NCBI RefSeq assembly: GCF_006543045.1
Contig: NZ_RBZW01000032.1
Span: 30,411 to 94,410, forward strand
Length of the DNA: 64,000 bases
Reading direction: 5' to 3'
Origin: Salinadaptatus halalkaliphilus
GTDB taxonomy: Archaea > Halobacteriota > Halobacteria > Halobacteriales > Natrialbaceae
Under the pieces are notes generated by a model. The model saw only the letters and a program-made list of their open reading frames with translations, made no database searches and was not told the DNA's origin. The position numbers and the translations under genes were made by a program. Shown here in pieces: positions 54,346-62,955 of this stretch. The first letter of the stretch is position 1. Each line of letters opens with the position of its first letter.

Positions 54346-54792
54346 ATGGCTGCATCCAGCCAGGCCGCCGAGATCGAGGTCGAGGTGGCACCAGACGCGA
54401 ACGAGGAGCAGAGTCTCAGAGAACGAGTCGCAGACGTTGCGACGACCGGGTTCAACCGCGGACCTGCAGACGCGGCGATTGCGGCGAACGAGCACGCCGA
54501 GGATGTCGCAACCCAGCAGTTCAACAACGTGCTGGTGCAGGGCATCATGACCGTCCTGATCGGCGGGATTCTCCTGACGCTTGCGGGGGTGATCATTACG
54601 GACTTCGTCGAGATCATGCCCAGCGACGGGTTCATCTCGCAGGAGGAACTCACCGATCCGCTCGGGACCGCGCTCGGACTGGCAGCGATCTCGCTGGTCG
54701 TCCCGATCGTCGCCGGCGTTGTGGCGTTGCTCATGGGGTCGTTCGGCGGCTTCATGGGCAACGGTGGCGGAATGTCTCGAGGACGGCGCTAA
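54346..54792 (+). CDS. Two-TM membrane protein, duplicated pair, second copy
   Basis: A 148-aa paralogue of the preceding protein. The N-terminal ~35 residues differ, apart from the first seven (MA-SSQAA), whereas the block PADAAIAANEHAEDVATQQF and the two helices (about 64-87 and 108-131) are nearly the same, ending GFMGNGGGMSRGRR. The different N-termini suggest that the copies have separate inner-face partners while sharing a membrane scaffold. The next gene follows 17 bases later. Confidence 0.78.
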   Translation: MAASSQAAEIEVEVAPDANEEQSLRERVADVATTGFNRGPADAAIAANEHAEDVATQQFNNVLVQGIMTVLIGGILLTLAGVIITDFVEIMPSDGFISQEELTDPLGTALGLAAISLVVPIVAGVVALLMGSFGGFMGNGGGMSRGRR

Positions 54793-54809
54793 CGGCGGTT
54801 TAACCTTTT

Positions 54810-55058
54810 ATGAATACCACGGGAACACTTGCATCGCTGACACTCGTCGCTATCCTGGGAGTTGCAACGACCGTCGCCGCAGCCGGCTTTTACGCTGGCG
54901 AAGCGGACGCGACAGGCGTCGAAACGGCGTTGTTCGAGACGCTCGATACCGTTGCTGGTCCGCTGTTTGTCGCGTTGATCCTGTTGCTATTCGTCGTGTT
55001 CGTTGTCTCGATCGCAATCACGTCGAAGAACAGCATCTACGGGGGGCGCGGCCGATGA
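54810..55058 (+). CDS. Small two-TM membrane protein (82 aa)
   Basis: An N-terminal helix (TLASLTLVAILGVATTVAAA, possibly a signal anchor) and a second strong helix (LFVALILLLFVVFVVSIAI), separated by a ~30-residue polar segment with EADATGVETALFETLD. The C-terminus is basic (KNSIYGGRGR). It overlaps the next ATG by four bases. No family recognised; one of a run of small membrane genes. Confidence 0.7.
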   Translation: MNTTGTLASLTLVAILGVATTVAAAGFYAGEADATGVETALFETLDTVAGPLFVALILLLFVVFVVSIAITSKNSIYGGRGR

Positions 55059-55372
55059 TCTGGCCGATCTTCCTCTCGCTATTCTGGGCTGGCCTGGGCG
55101 CTGCGTACGTCTCTGTCGTCCGTCGCGAAGCCGAGTTGCTGTTCGGTGGGCTGTCGTTTCTCTGCTGGCTCGGCGTCGCGTTCTCGTCGACGTCGATCGA
55201 GGTCGCCGTCGGCAGCTCCCTCGAGGAGGTCGGTGAACCCGGCCTGACGGCGATCGGTCTCTTCGGCGTCGTTGGCATGCTCATCTGGATACTGCTTGTC
55301 GTCGCCGATCGCGTGCCGACGGACGGCGATGCAATTGATCACGAACCTGATAACCATGAGTACGAATACTGA
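55055..55372 (+). CDS. Small membrane protein (105 aa)
   Basis: The ATG at 55055, in the ATGA overlap, gives 105 aa with three to four hydrophobic segments (IFLSLFWAGLGAAYVSVV, ELLFGGLSFLCWLGVAF and AIGLFGVVGMLIWILLVV), ending in an acidic tail, HEPDNHEYEY. It overlaps the following gene by 17 bases. The product is unidentified. Confidence 0.7.
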   Translation: MIWPIFLSLFWAGLGAAYVSVVRREAELLFGGLSFLCWLGVAFSSTSIEVAVGSSLEEVGEPGLTAIGLFGVVGMLIWILLVVADRVPTDGDAIDHEPDNHEYEY

Positions 55373-55880
55373 TCAGTCGCGAGCTGCATCGAGCGCGAAA
55401 GCGAACGGACAGAGTCCGACCCAAGGCGTCGCCCGCCGTTCTCGATCGAAACCGGAGTCGCTCGGATCGAAAGACAGCGAGTACGTCGACACGATCGTCG
55501 AAGCCGACGCGATTCACGAGCGCTGGCAGTCCTGGCTCGAGACGGACTTTTCGAAGGACTTCCCGCTGGCGAAGTACCCCGGCGGTCACGCCGAGGACGA
55601 GGAGTTGCTGGTGCTGAACCGGATGGACATGTTTCGGAAGAGCCATCCGCCGGAGGAGTCGGCCATGCAGGGCGAAATCCGCGAAGGGTTCGTCGGCGAC
55701 CAGAAGGAATCGGTCGGTGCTGACGACCTGTACCTCTTGCAGTCGTACCTGCGTCGGATCGTCGCCCGCATGACCCGTGGCGAGCGGGGTTGGCAGCAGG
55801 ACAAGTTCGACGGCGTGCTGTCGGTCTCGAAAACGGAGAGTCAGGGCGGACGATCGCTCAAAGAGAAGATTTTCGGGTGA
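55356..55880 (+). CDS. Soluble hypothetical protein (174 aa)
   Basis: The ATG at 55356 within the preceding gene's end gives 174 aa. A ~45-residue basic and polar leader is followed by a helical part with HERWQSWLETDFSKDFPLAK, NRMDMFRKSHPPEESAMQGE and DLYLLQSYLRRIVARMTRGE. The final residues GGRSLKEKIFG carry charge. No membrane segment. It probably works on the inner side of the membrane together with its small membrane neighbours. No family is recognised. Confidence 0.7.
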   Translation: MSTNTDQSRAASSAKANGQSPTQGVARRSRSKPESLGSKDSEYVDTIVEADAIHERWQSWLETDFSKDFPLAKYPGGHAEDEELLVLNRMDMFRKSHPPEESAMQGEIREGFVGDQKESVGADDLYLLQSYLRRIVARMTRGERGWQQDKFDGVLSVSKTESQGGRSLKEKIFG

Positions 55881-55886
55881 AATACG

Positions 55887-56495
55887 ATGAGTCTGAACCT
55901 ACGCGAACGACTGGCGAACTGGCATATGAGACGGGCGATGTCGACGATCGGGACGGCCGTCCTGGTCGAAGACGACGACAACCAGTACTCGCTCTACAAG
56001 GGCGAGTACGATCCCGAGATGAACGCCGTCGTCTGTGAGTGGGGCGGTGACGAGCACAAGTTCAAGCTCGACGGCGAGGGTGGTGTCGGCTCGTTCTGTG
56101 GCGGCGGGCTCGCACTCGCCTACCGGCGACTCGGTGCCCTCTCGAGCGTGGCGAACGCTCGAGCCTCTCGTGAGGTGCCGGCGGTCACTGACGGTGGAAC
56201 GATCGACGACGCTGATCCCGAGACGGAGCTCGAGGTTCCCCTCGAGACAGCCGGCGTCAAACTCGGGAATGTGATGAAAGCCGCGCCGCACAAGTACGAT
56301 CCCGAGGACCTGGTGAAAGCCGAACAGCGGGGCTATCTCTTCGCGAAAGAGGAGAGTTCGATGCCCAGCTACGCGCTGATCATCGGGACGCTCATGCTCG
56401 GGTTGCTCGCCGGGGCGCTGCTCGTGTACTTCACGACCGGTAGCGACGGCGGATCGACGCTCTCACTGATGGCCGGCCTGGGGCTGGTGGGGTGA
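55887..56495 (+). CDS. Hypothetical protein with C-terminal membrane segments (202 aa)
   Basis: A helical start (LNLRERLANWHMRRAMSTIG) leads to a small beta-rich domain (AVLVEDDDNQYSLYKGEYDP, GVGSFCGGGLALAYRRLG). Residues ~100-150 are polar. Then come membrane segments (about 160-182, YALIIGTLMLGLLAGALLVY, and a weaker one at the end). The N-terminal domain should be cytoplasmic. Gap of six bases from the previous gene and four to the next. Unknown function. Confidence 0.7.
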   Translation: MSLNLRERLANWHMRRAMSTIGTAVLVEDDDNQYSLYKGEYDPEMNAVVCEWGGDEHKFKLDGEGGVGSFCGGGLALAYRRLGALSSVANARASREVPAVTDGGTIDDADPETELEVPLETAGVKLGNVMKAAPHKYDPEDLVKAEQRGYLFAKEESSMPSYALIIGTLMLGLLAGALLVYFTTGSDGGSTLSLMAGLGLVG

Positions 56496-56499
56496 TCCG

Positions 56500-58050
56500 A
56501 TGGCCGACGATCGCCTTCGCGGTGCCCTTCGATCTGGATTCGAGGCGGCACTCGGGACGCCGGATCGGATTCGAGATCGCGTCGAAACGGGTGCCGATCG
56601 AGTAACCGACGCGGTCGATGATGCAACAGACCGCGTTCGCAGCGGTACCGATCACGCGACTGATCGCGCGGATGCTGCCCGTGAGCGAGCCGGCGGTGGG
56701 GCCGCAACTGCACGCGAGCGAGTTACCGAGACGACGACCGACGCTCGAGGTCGCGTCGAGGACGGCGTCGACAGTGTGCCCGACCGTCAGGCGGTTCGGT
56801 CACAGATCGATGACTACCGCGAAGACTCACGGCAGGTCAGAGACGAAACGACGACGGGTGTCGTCCCTCACGCGGGGCTTGGTCGTGGCCGGACTGTTCG
56901 AGCCGGGTCACAGGTCGTTGGACGTGGGAGAAGCGTCGTCGGCCGTGCTCGAGAGGCTGAGCTTGGATCTGACATCGCCGTTGGTGGCGCAGCGTTGGCC
57001 GGTGCAGTCGGTATCGATCAGGCCAGGCAACACGACCTTGGGCGTTCCGAACTCACCGTCCCAGAAACGACCCATCAGACGGAGATCGAAACGCCAGCCG
57101 AGCAGACAGAGCCGGGTGAGATTCCAGCGCCGGAGCAGCCGACGGCCCACCGCAACGAACTCGTGCCGTCTGCTCCAACGGCCGATCGGCCAGAGGTTCG
57201 TGTTCCCGATCGCGCCGACGAGGTCGCTCGCGTCGGCGGGCTGGGCGAGCAAATCGGTCGGGAAGAACACACGGATGACGAGATCGTCATCTCGAGAGAC
57301 GAGATTCTGTCGCCTGAGGAAGTCGAACGCGAACGGCTCGAGCAGGCACGCGAAGAGTGGGACGAGACCGACGAACACACTAACGAACGGGAGTGGTTCT
57401 GGAGGCCCGAAGGTACCCAGACAGAGGAGACGGGAAGCGAGCGGACCCAGCAACCGCAGCAGCGAGAGCTGGGTAGCGAGCATCTCACGGCGACGCTCAT
57501 GGGGCCGGCTACCGAGCCACGTGTGAGTGGGTTTGAGGATACCACTACGTCGCAGATCGATGTCGAACTCGAGGAACTCACACACGATCCGGACGAACGC
57601 CAACAGCAGGACCAGCACCAAGAGCAGCCTCAACACCAGTGGCACCCGCAAGATCAGGGGCAACCCCAGGACCAACCTCTCGATCAGTCGCAGGCGATCG
57701 GACTCGAGCAACAGTTAGCGCTGCAGTTGGACCAGCAACCAGCACAACAGCCAGCGACGTATCCAGAACAGCCGGCGCCGCAAAACTGGGAGAGTCCGGG
57801 GTATCCGACGGGGCCAGGTCACGCCGGTCCGCAGCAATCTCCACAGCCACGGCAGCCGCCGCGGTTGCCACGGTTCGACCTCGAGGACAGCGAAGAACAG
57901 TATCCGGTAGAATTCGACGAGCTCGGGTTCGCAGAATGGGAAAACCCGATGTGGAGCCCGGCAGAGGTCGCCAGTTCGGAATCGAGCGCTGGTGATCAGG
58001 CGGACGATCCAGTCGATCGTCTCTCCGAGATGCTGGGTGGTCCACGATGA
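56500..58050 (+). CDS. Large soluble protein with amphipathic repeats and Gln-rich region
   Basis: A 516-aa protein without membrane helices. Residues ~15-120 form a long amphipathic helix with a repeating RDRV/ADRV/ARER pattern (RVETGADRVTDAVDDATDRV), as in apolipoprotein- or LEA-like proteins that lie along a membrane. Residues ~365-425 are rich in Gln, His and Pro, and the C-terminus is acidic. Between are Arg/Glu-rich helices. A membrane-coating, matrix-like role under the structural membrane proteins would fit, but it is inference. Unusually for a haloarchaeal protein it contains long Gln runs. Confidence 0.7.
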   Translation: MADDRLRGALRSGFEAALGTPDRIRDRVETGADRVTDAVDDATDRVRSGTDHATDRADAARERAGGGAATARERVTETTTDARGRVEDGVDSVPDRQAVRSQIDDYREDSRQVRDETTTGVVPHAGLGRGRTVRAGSQVVGRGRSVVGRAREAELGSDIAVGGAALAGAVGIDQARQHDLGRSELTVPETTHQTEIETPAEQTEPGEIPAPEQPTAHRNELVPSAPTADRPEVRVPDRADEVARVGGLGEQIGREEHTDDEIVISRDEILSPEEVERERLEQAREEWDETDEHTNEREWFWRPEGTQTEETGSERTQQPQQRELGSEHLTATLMGPATEPRVSGFEDTTTSQIDVELEELTHDPDERQQQDQHQEQPQHQWHPQDQGQPQDQPLDQSQAIGLEQQLALQLDQQPAQQPATYPEQPAPQNWESPGYPTGPGHAGPQQSPQPRQPPRLPRFDLEDSEEQYPVEFDELGFAEWENPMWSPAEVASSESSAGDQADDPVDRLSEMLGGPR

Positions 58051-58325
58051 CCGAGACGACCACAGTCGAGTACGAGCTGGCGTGGGCCGTCATTATCGTG
58101 GTCACGTCGGTCCTGCTCGTCGGCTTCCTCTGGGTGATTCTGGATATCTTCGTCCAGCACATCCTCGCTGAGACCACCGATGTGCCCAGCTACACAGCCG
58201 ATCGCGTCGATTACTCGACGGGCTGGTTACTCCGATTCTGGACGTTCATCCCCGCGATGGCGCTGGGCTCATTCGTCGCCTGGGGACTGCTACGAGCGGT
58301 TTCCGAGCGAGGTGGTCCGCTGTGA
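58047..58325 (+). CDS. Small two-TM membrane protein (92 aa)
   Basis: Two hydrophobic helices (about 12-34, WAVIIVVTSVLLVGFLWVIL, and 55-78, LLRFWTFIPAMALGSFVAWG) are joined by a polar ~20-residue loop (ETTDVPSYTADRVDY). It overlaps both neighbours by four bases. No family recognised. Confidence 0.7.
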   Translation: MTETTTVEYELAWAVIIVVTSVLLVGFLWVILDIFVQHILAETTDVPSYTADRVDYSTGWLLRFWTFIPAMALGSFVAWGLLRAVSERGGPL

Positions 58326-58567
58326 GTCATCCCGCACTCGCCTGGATGCTCGTGATGGTCGTCTTCGTCATCCTGTTCGTGGTAGTCTGGATGGCCGGCA
58401 TGCTTGTCGGCGATCTGTTCCCCGCCCTCGAGGCGATGGGCAACGACTTCGTCCCGGTCGAGATCGTCACCGACGCGATCCTGATCTGGATGCCGATCGG
58501 GCTCGGCATCGGGTTCGTGCTCTGGGCGCTCGCGTACACGTTCATCAGCGAGGCGGTGGTCCGATGA
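58322..58567 (+). CDS. Small two-TM membrane protein (81 aa, GTG start)
   Basis: The GTG at 58322 overlaps the preceding stop. The 81-aa product has a first helix (LAWMLVMVVFVILFVVVWMA), a polar central part (LFPALEAMGNDFVP) and a second helix (AILIWMPIGLGIGFVLWALA). It overlaps the spike-like gene by four bases (ATGA). Function unknown. Confidence 0.7.
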   Translation: MSHPALAWMLVMVVFVILFVVVWMAGMLVGDLFPALEAMGNDFVPVEIVTDAILIWMPIGLGIGFVLWALAYTFISEAVVR

Positions 58568-61500
58568 CGGCGATTAGTTTGTCTGTGCTGTCGCTCACTC
58601 GAGGACAGTACCGGACGATCGCGCTGGTGTTTTTGATGGTCGCGAGCCTACCGGTGATGAGTATCGCGTTTACGGGCGGAATGGGAAATAATGGGACAGT
58701 GGCCGCAGAGAATGAGTCTGAAAGAGTTTTCTATGCATCGCAGGATACTGCTGGTGCTGTTGACTCGTCTGACGGATCAGATCTGTGGGATACTGGATTT
58801 GAATCTGAGGCAGTCCAACTGAGTCCAGATGACAGTATCTTGTATGTAGCAGAACAGGACGTTGATGATAGAGTTAGGGCATTAGATGCATCTGATGGGG
58901 AAGAAATATGGTCAATAGATATAGAATCATATCACGTCGAAATCACTCCAGATGGTGGCACTTTATTTTTATATAGCGAACCTACTTTAACTGCTGTTGA
59001 CACTGACGACGGGTCAATACTTTGGGAAGAAAATATTGATCATCTCACTTGGGGATGGAACTCAATAAGTTATGCTGACGGATCGATATACGGGTCATCA
59101 TCGACTGGCGAATTTTCCCGCTTTGATCTTGACACGAGAGGTTTAGATATAATCAGGGATGATGATCAGCCTTCATTGTATTCTGTGGATGCAGACGGAG
59201 ATACAATATTAATCGGGACAGGATCAAGCGAGGTGGTGAGGTATGACCGTATTGACGGAGATCATATTGCTCAATGGACCTCTGAGGACCTCTCTGGATC
59301 TTCAAATGTAGACGATATATCAATAAATCCAACTGAGTCAACTGCCTACGCTACGACTGACGAAACAACAGCTATTGACATATATGATGGGTCCCATGAT
59401 TGGGTATATAATGACACATCTGCAGAAGCCACGGCACCGTCTACCGATGGATCATTTGTGTATGTCGGAGGATTTGACAACGGCTTAGGATCTATAGACT
59501 CGTCTGATGGCTCCGAAGATTGGTTTATATATCCGGTTGGAGACCAGGATTCAGTAGTTGATATAACGGCAGGGGGTAGCGTCATAGCAGAGTCAGACCC
59601 AATCACTGGCCAAGTCGTCGATCAATCCGGCGACCAAGTTGATCAGGTTGACGGCGCGACCGTCCGCGCTGTCGATCAAGACGATGTCATCATTGAATCC
59701 GTCGTGACCGATGAGAACGGCGAGTTCGAGTTCGACGGGAATGCTGTCGGTAGTGAGGAGATCACAGTCGAAATTCTCATCGACCAGGAGCCGGTCTACG
59801 AATCGCCAGAGACGTTCGAACCGGAGCCAGGGGACGATCTCGGTGTCTTCGATATTTCGACTGCCATCACCGGCCAGATCGTCGATGAACACGAGAACGA
59901 GGACGAACGAGTCCCGGTTCCGAACGCAACCGTGCTCGCAGTCGACGACGATGGGCAGATAATCGATACGGCACTCACTGACGAAACAGGTCTCTTCGAA
60001 TTCGACGAAGAGGACGTTGCAGAGACCCTCATTACCGTCGAAGTCAATATCGGCCCGAACAAGCGGTTTGACTCGGAGCCACAGGCGTACTATCCCGAAG
60101 CCGGCGACCACCTGGGGACCTTCGCAGTCGAGATGTCCGATCCAGAACTGCTCGAGCCGGAACCGGACGGCGACTACTCAGTGCCCGCTATCGGGCAGGG
60201 AACTGAACTCGAGGTCACCGTCGCGGACGATGACTTCCCCACGAGCGAGGTGTTCGTCGAGTTTTACGCCGTCTCAAACGGCGACTACATCCCGATCGGC
60301 AACGAGACAGTCCATCTCGATGCACCAGATAGCGAGCGTGTGTCGACGACCTGGCCGGCCGCGAACGAGCAAGGCGTCTACGAGTGGGCTGCCGTCGCTG
60401 GCGATATGTACAACTCGACGGCAATCGCCGAAACCGGGACGCTGACGTTCGAAATCGACAGTGACGCGCCAATCATCCGCGGCGCAACGGCCTCGCCGGA
60501 CGACGAGGTCGTGACTGGCGATGTCGACCTCGAGGTCGACGTGGAACATCACGGCTTCCCCGAGGACGGAGTCACCGTCGAGTTCTACGAGTACGATAGC
60601 GGCGATCCGGAGGTCGACGAACTGATCGGCTCGGATACGCTCGAGAGCAACGACACGGCCAGGACGCCGTGGGCCGTCGACGGCGAGACGCTGGAGTGGT
60701 ACGTCGTCGCCGAGAGTGACGCGGGTCACGTCGTCTTTTCCGACATCTTCTCGTTCGGGATGGCCGGCGACCTCGAGGTGCGTGATGCAGTAACTGGCGA
60801 GCTGGTCGACGATCGATCTGTCGAGATCGACGTGACCGCCCCGGACGAGAGTTTCACGACCGAGGTCTCGGACGGGATCTTCGATATCTCGCAGCTCGAC
60901 AGCCAGGACGAAACCGTTCGCTTCGAGATCAGTGCGATGGACTACTACCCACGAACCGTCGAACTACGGTCGACTGTCGGCGGTGAAACGGTCTTCCTCG
61001 AGCGCGGTCCCGACTGGGAAGCAGATCCACCCGACGACGAGGACGATCCCGACGACACGCCGGATCACGAAGACGACGAAGATACGGTTCTGGTTCGGTT
61101 CGAATTGAACGATCGGACCGGCGATTTCGACCCGGACGAGACGCTACTCCGTGTTACCGAACAGGTCGATAACGAGTCACAGCTCGCACACAGCGAGACA
61201 TTCGGATCGATCAATCGCGTCGACGTGACGCTGACTCGAGACGATCGATACGACCTCGAGATCGAGAGCGACGACGGCGGTGTCCGTGGCATGGGTGGGT
61301 TCACGGCGTCAGAATCGGAGGTCGTCGAACTCGATGTCGGCGATCTTTCCTGGCCAGTCCCCCGCGAAGAGGGCTACGAGTTCGACGCGCGGTTGAGCGA
61401 GGACGGCAATCTCGAGATTCGCTGGATCGACGAGGACGAACTCACTCGCCCGCTCGAGATTACGGTCACGGACTACGAAGAAGGATACACCGTCCACAGA

Positions 61501-61863
61501 GATTACGAGGCGTCGCTCATCGGACACTACGCAGAGACGGTCAACGTCAGCGACGACCGGACCTACGAGGTCACAGCCGAAGCTACTCGAGATGGGGAGA
61601 CCGTCGAACTGACACAGATCGTCGGCCCGACGGATATGGACGTCGAGCCGCCGCTTGGCGAGAAAACGATGGCGGCGATTTCGGCTGTGGCCGTGGTCGT
61701 CGTCGCGGGGATCGTCGGCGGGGCGCTGTCGGGGATCGGCGCGGTGCTCGTCGCGATATTCGCGGGGCTACTGGCCGTCATGGGGTGGCTGCCGGTGCCG
61801 TGGTCGGCGATCGTCGTCGCGCTGGTCGTCTCGGTGATGTTCTACGTAGGTGATACCACATGA
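58564..61863 (+). CDS. Large spike-like surface protein: beta-propeller, regulatory-type and Ig-like domains, C-terminal membrane anchor
   Basis: The ATG at 58564 gives 1099 aa. A signal or TM segment (about 17-35) precedes a beta-propeller of PQQ/WD40-like blades (about 50-342; repeated ...SSDGSDLWDTG, DASDGEEIWSID, DTDDGSILWEE). Two carboxypeptidase-regulatory-like repeats follow (345-525, ITGQVVDQSGDQVDQVDGAT). Ig-like modules (530-735) and beta-rich regions (735-1030) precede two C-terminal helices (about 1035-1096) that anchor it. This matches an ectodomain displayed on a membrane, such as a receptor-binding spike. The propeller part (about 58690-59590) is far more AT-rich than the rest of the gene, suggesting domain exchange. 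It overlaps its neighbours by four bases each side. Confidence 0.85.
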   Translation: MTAISLSVLSLTRGQYRTIALVFLMVASLPVMSIAFTGGMGNNGTVAAENESERVFYASQDTAGAVDSSDGSDLWDTGFESEAVQLSPDDSILYVAEQDVDDRVRALDASDGEEIWSIDIESYHVEITPDGGTLFLYSEPTLTAVDTDDGSILWEENIDHLTWGWNSISYADGSIYGSSSTGEFSRFDLDTRGLDIIRDDDQPSLYSVDADGDTILIGTGSSEVVRYDRIDGDHIAQWTSEDLSGSSNVDDISINPTESTAYATTDETTAIDIYDGSHDWVYNDTSAEATAPSTDGSFVYVGGFDNGLGSIDSSDGSEDWFIYPVGDQDSVVDITAGGSVIAESDPITGQVVDQSGDQVDQVDGATVRAVDQDDVIIESVVTDENGEFEFDGNAVGSEEITVEILIDQEPVYESPETFEPEPGDDLGVFDISTAITGQIVDEHENEDERVPVPNATVLAVDDDGQIIDTALTDETGLFEFDEEDVAETLITVEVNIGPNKRFDSEPQAYYPEAGDHLGTFAVEMSDPELLEPEPDGDYSVPAIGQGTELEVTVADDDFPTSEVFVEFYAVSNGDYIPIGNETVHLDAPDSERVSTTWPAANEQGVYEWAAVAGDMYNSTAIAETGTLTFEIDSDAPIIRGATASPDDEVVTGDVDLEVDVEHHGFPEDGVTVEFYEYDSGDPEVDELIGSDTLESNDTARTPWAVDGETLEWYVVAESDAGHVVFSDIFSFGMAGDLEVRDAVTGELVDDRSVEIDVTAPDESFTTEVSDGIFDISQLDSQDETVRFEISAMDYYPRTVELRSTVGGETVFLERGPDWEADPPDDEDDPDDTPDHEDDEDTVLVRFELNDRTGDFDPDETLLRVTEQVDNESQLAHSETFGSINRVDVTLTRDDRYDLEIESDDGGVRGMGGFTASESEVVELDVGDLSWPVPREEGYEFDARLSEDGNLEIRWIDEDELTRPLEITVTDYEEGYTVHRDYEASLIGHYAETVNVSDDRTYEVTAEATRDGETVELTQIVGPTDMDVEPPLGEKTMAAISAVAVVVVAGIVGGALSGIGAVLVAIFAGLLAVMGWLPVPWSAIVVALVVSVMFYVGDTT

Positions 61864-62231
61864 TGTCGACCCGTGCGCTGGCGGTCTTTCTGGTCTGTCT
61901 GGCCGCGAGTTCGGCGTTCGTCTCGGCGGTCGGCTTCAGCGAGGTGATCGGCGACCAGGAGGTCGGCATCGAAGAGCAGGTCAACCAGACCGAAGAGGAG
62001 CTTCGAGACGCTGGTCCAAGCGACGAGGATCGATCCGACGACGGACTGCTGGCGTTGACCTACGGTGCGATGGGCGTGCTTCAGGACGTGGCCGGGATGA
62101 TCTTCTTCCTTCCCCAGGTGTTGCACAACCTGGGGCTTCCGCTGGCCGCCGCGACGTTCGTTTCCGCGCCGGTGTACGTCGTCGTCGGGCTCTCACTGAT
62201 CGAGTTCGCTCGAGGTGACCGGCTCCGATGA
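61860..62231 (+). CDS. Membrane protein with signal peptide (123 aa)
   Basis: A signal peptide-like start (STRALAVFLVCLAASSAFVS), then a polar, Glu-rich linker (IGDQEVGIEEQVNQTEEELR), and hydrophobic segments in the second half (AGMIFFLPQVLH and ATFVSAPVYVVVGLSLIEFA). The linker would lie outside the membrane, next to the spike-like protein encoded immediately upstream (4-bp overlap). It may be a small subunit of that surface structure. Confidence 0.68.
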   Translation: MMSTRALAVFLVCLAASSAFVSAVGFSEVIGDQEVGIEEQVNQTEEELRDAGPSDEDRSDDGLLALTYGAMGVLQDVAGMIFFLPQVLHNLGLPLAAATFVSAPVYVVVGLSLIEFARGDRLR

Positions 62232-62590
62232 CTGACGATCCAGTAGGTGACGACGGGATGCCGGGCGCTGGTCCGGAGGATCTTCCCGAGGGCGCGGACG
62301 GCCTCGAGCAGCTGGTCGAGGGCGAGATCATCGAGTTAGTGCTGTCGCCGTATCTCGACGTGCTTGGCCCGGTGTTCGCGGTCGTGCTGATCGGCGGGAT
62401 CTTCACGATGCTGTGGATCTGGGCCGGCGACATTTCGTTGCCGATCGTCGTCGGCATCGTGCTGTCGGGGCTGTTGGTGACGGTGCTGCCGTGGCAACTC
62501 GTCGGGCTCCTCGAGGACCTGATTATCATCGGGATGGCCGTCGCGCTGTTCTCGGCGTGGTGGATGCGAACCAGTGGGGGCCTTCGATGA
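62228..62590 (+). CDS. Membrane protein (120 aa)
   Basis: An acidic N-terminus (1-38, DGMPGAGPEDLPEGADGLEQ) and three hydrophobic helices (LGPVFAVVLIGGIFTMLWIW, ISLPIVVGIVLSGLLVTVLP and EDLIIIGMAVALFSAWWMR). It overlaps the previous gene and the next, each by four bases, within the same operon. No family recognised. Confidence 0.68.
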   Translation: MTDDPVGDDGMPGAGPEDLPEGADGLEQLVEGEIIELVLSPYLDVLGPVFAVVLIGGIFTMLWIWAGDISLPIVVGIVLSGLLVTVLPWQLVGLLEDLIIIGMAVALFSAWWMRTSGGLR

Positions 62591-62955
62591 GAGTCGTTCG
62601 GCGGTCGGTATCGGTCGGTATCGACTGGCTGCAGGTCGTCTCGATTTCGCTGTTGTTCCCATGGGTACTACTGCACGAGGCGAGTCACGCGGTCGCGGCA
62701 CTTCCCTGGAGTGACAGCATAGCGGTATCGATCTACCCGCCTCAAGCGTCCATCGTATTCGAGGACTCGAGTCGGTCCGTCCTGGCCGTAGTTGGACTCG
62801 CGCCGACGATCGTCGGCTACGCGATCGCGGCGATCGTGGTGGCAGTCGTTGGCTGGCCAGTCTGGTTTGGGCTCGTCGACCTCTACGTTCTGCTTGGCTG
62901 GCTCGTACTGACGATACCGAGCCCTGGTGATGTCCGGCCGGTCCTCTCTAACTGA
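62587..62955 (+). CDS. Miniature HExxH membrane metalloprotease-like protein
   Basis: A 122-aa membrane protein. An HEASH motif (H30, E31, H34) lies at the end of the first hydrophobic helix, in LLHEASHAVAALPW, and a second polar motif, IPSPGDVRP, with Asp115, comes after the third helix. In site-2-type intramembrane proteases HExxH and a later Asp bind the zinc. This protein is much shorter than the family and has only three helices (about 14-35, 64-88 and 92-110), so it would be a minimal version. It ends the structural operon and converges on the pilin-like gene. Activity is inferred. Confidence 0.7.
   Translation: MRVVRRSVSVGIDWLQVVSISLLFPWVLLHEASHAVAALPWSDSIAVSIYPPQASIVFEDSSRSVLAVVGLAPTIVGYAIAAIVVAVVGWPVWFGLVDLYVLLGWLVLTIPSPGDVRPVLSN

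Noticed and set aside
58180..58563. Upstream extension of the spike-like frame from 58180
   Set aside because: It runs over two small membrane-protein genes in another register. The ATG at 58564 overlaps the previous stop in the ATGA style of this operon and begins a signal-like segment.
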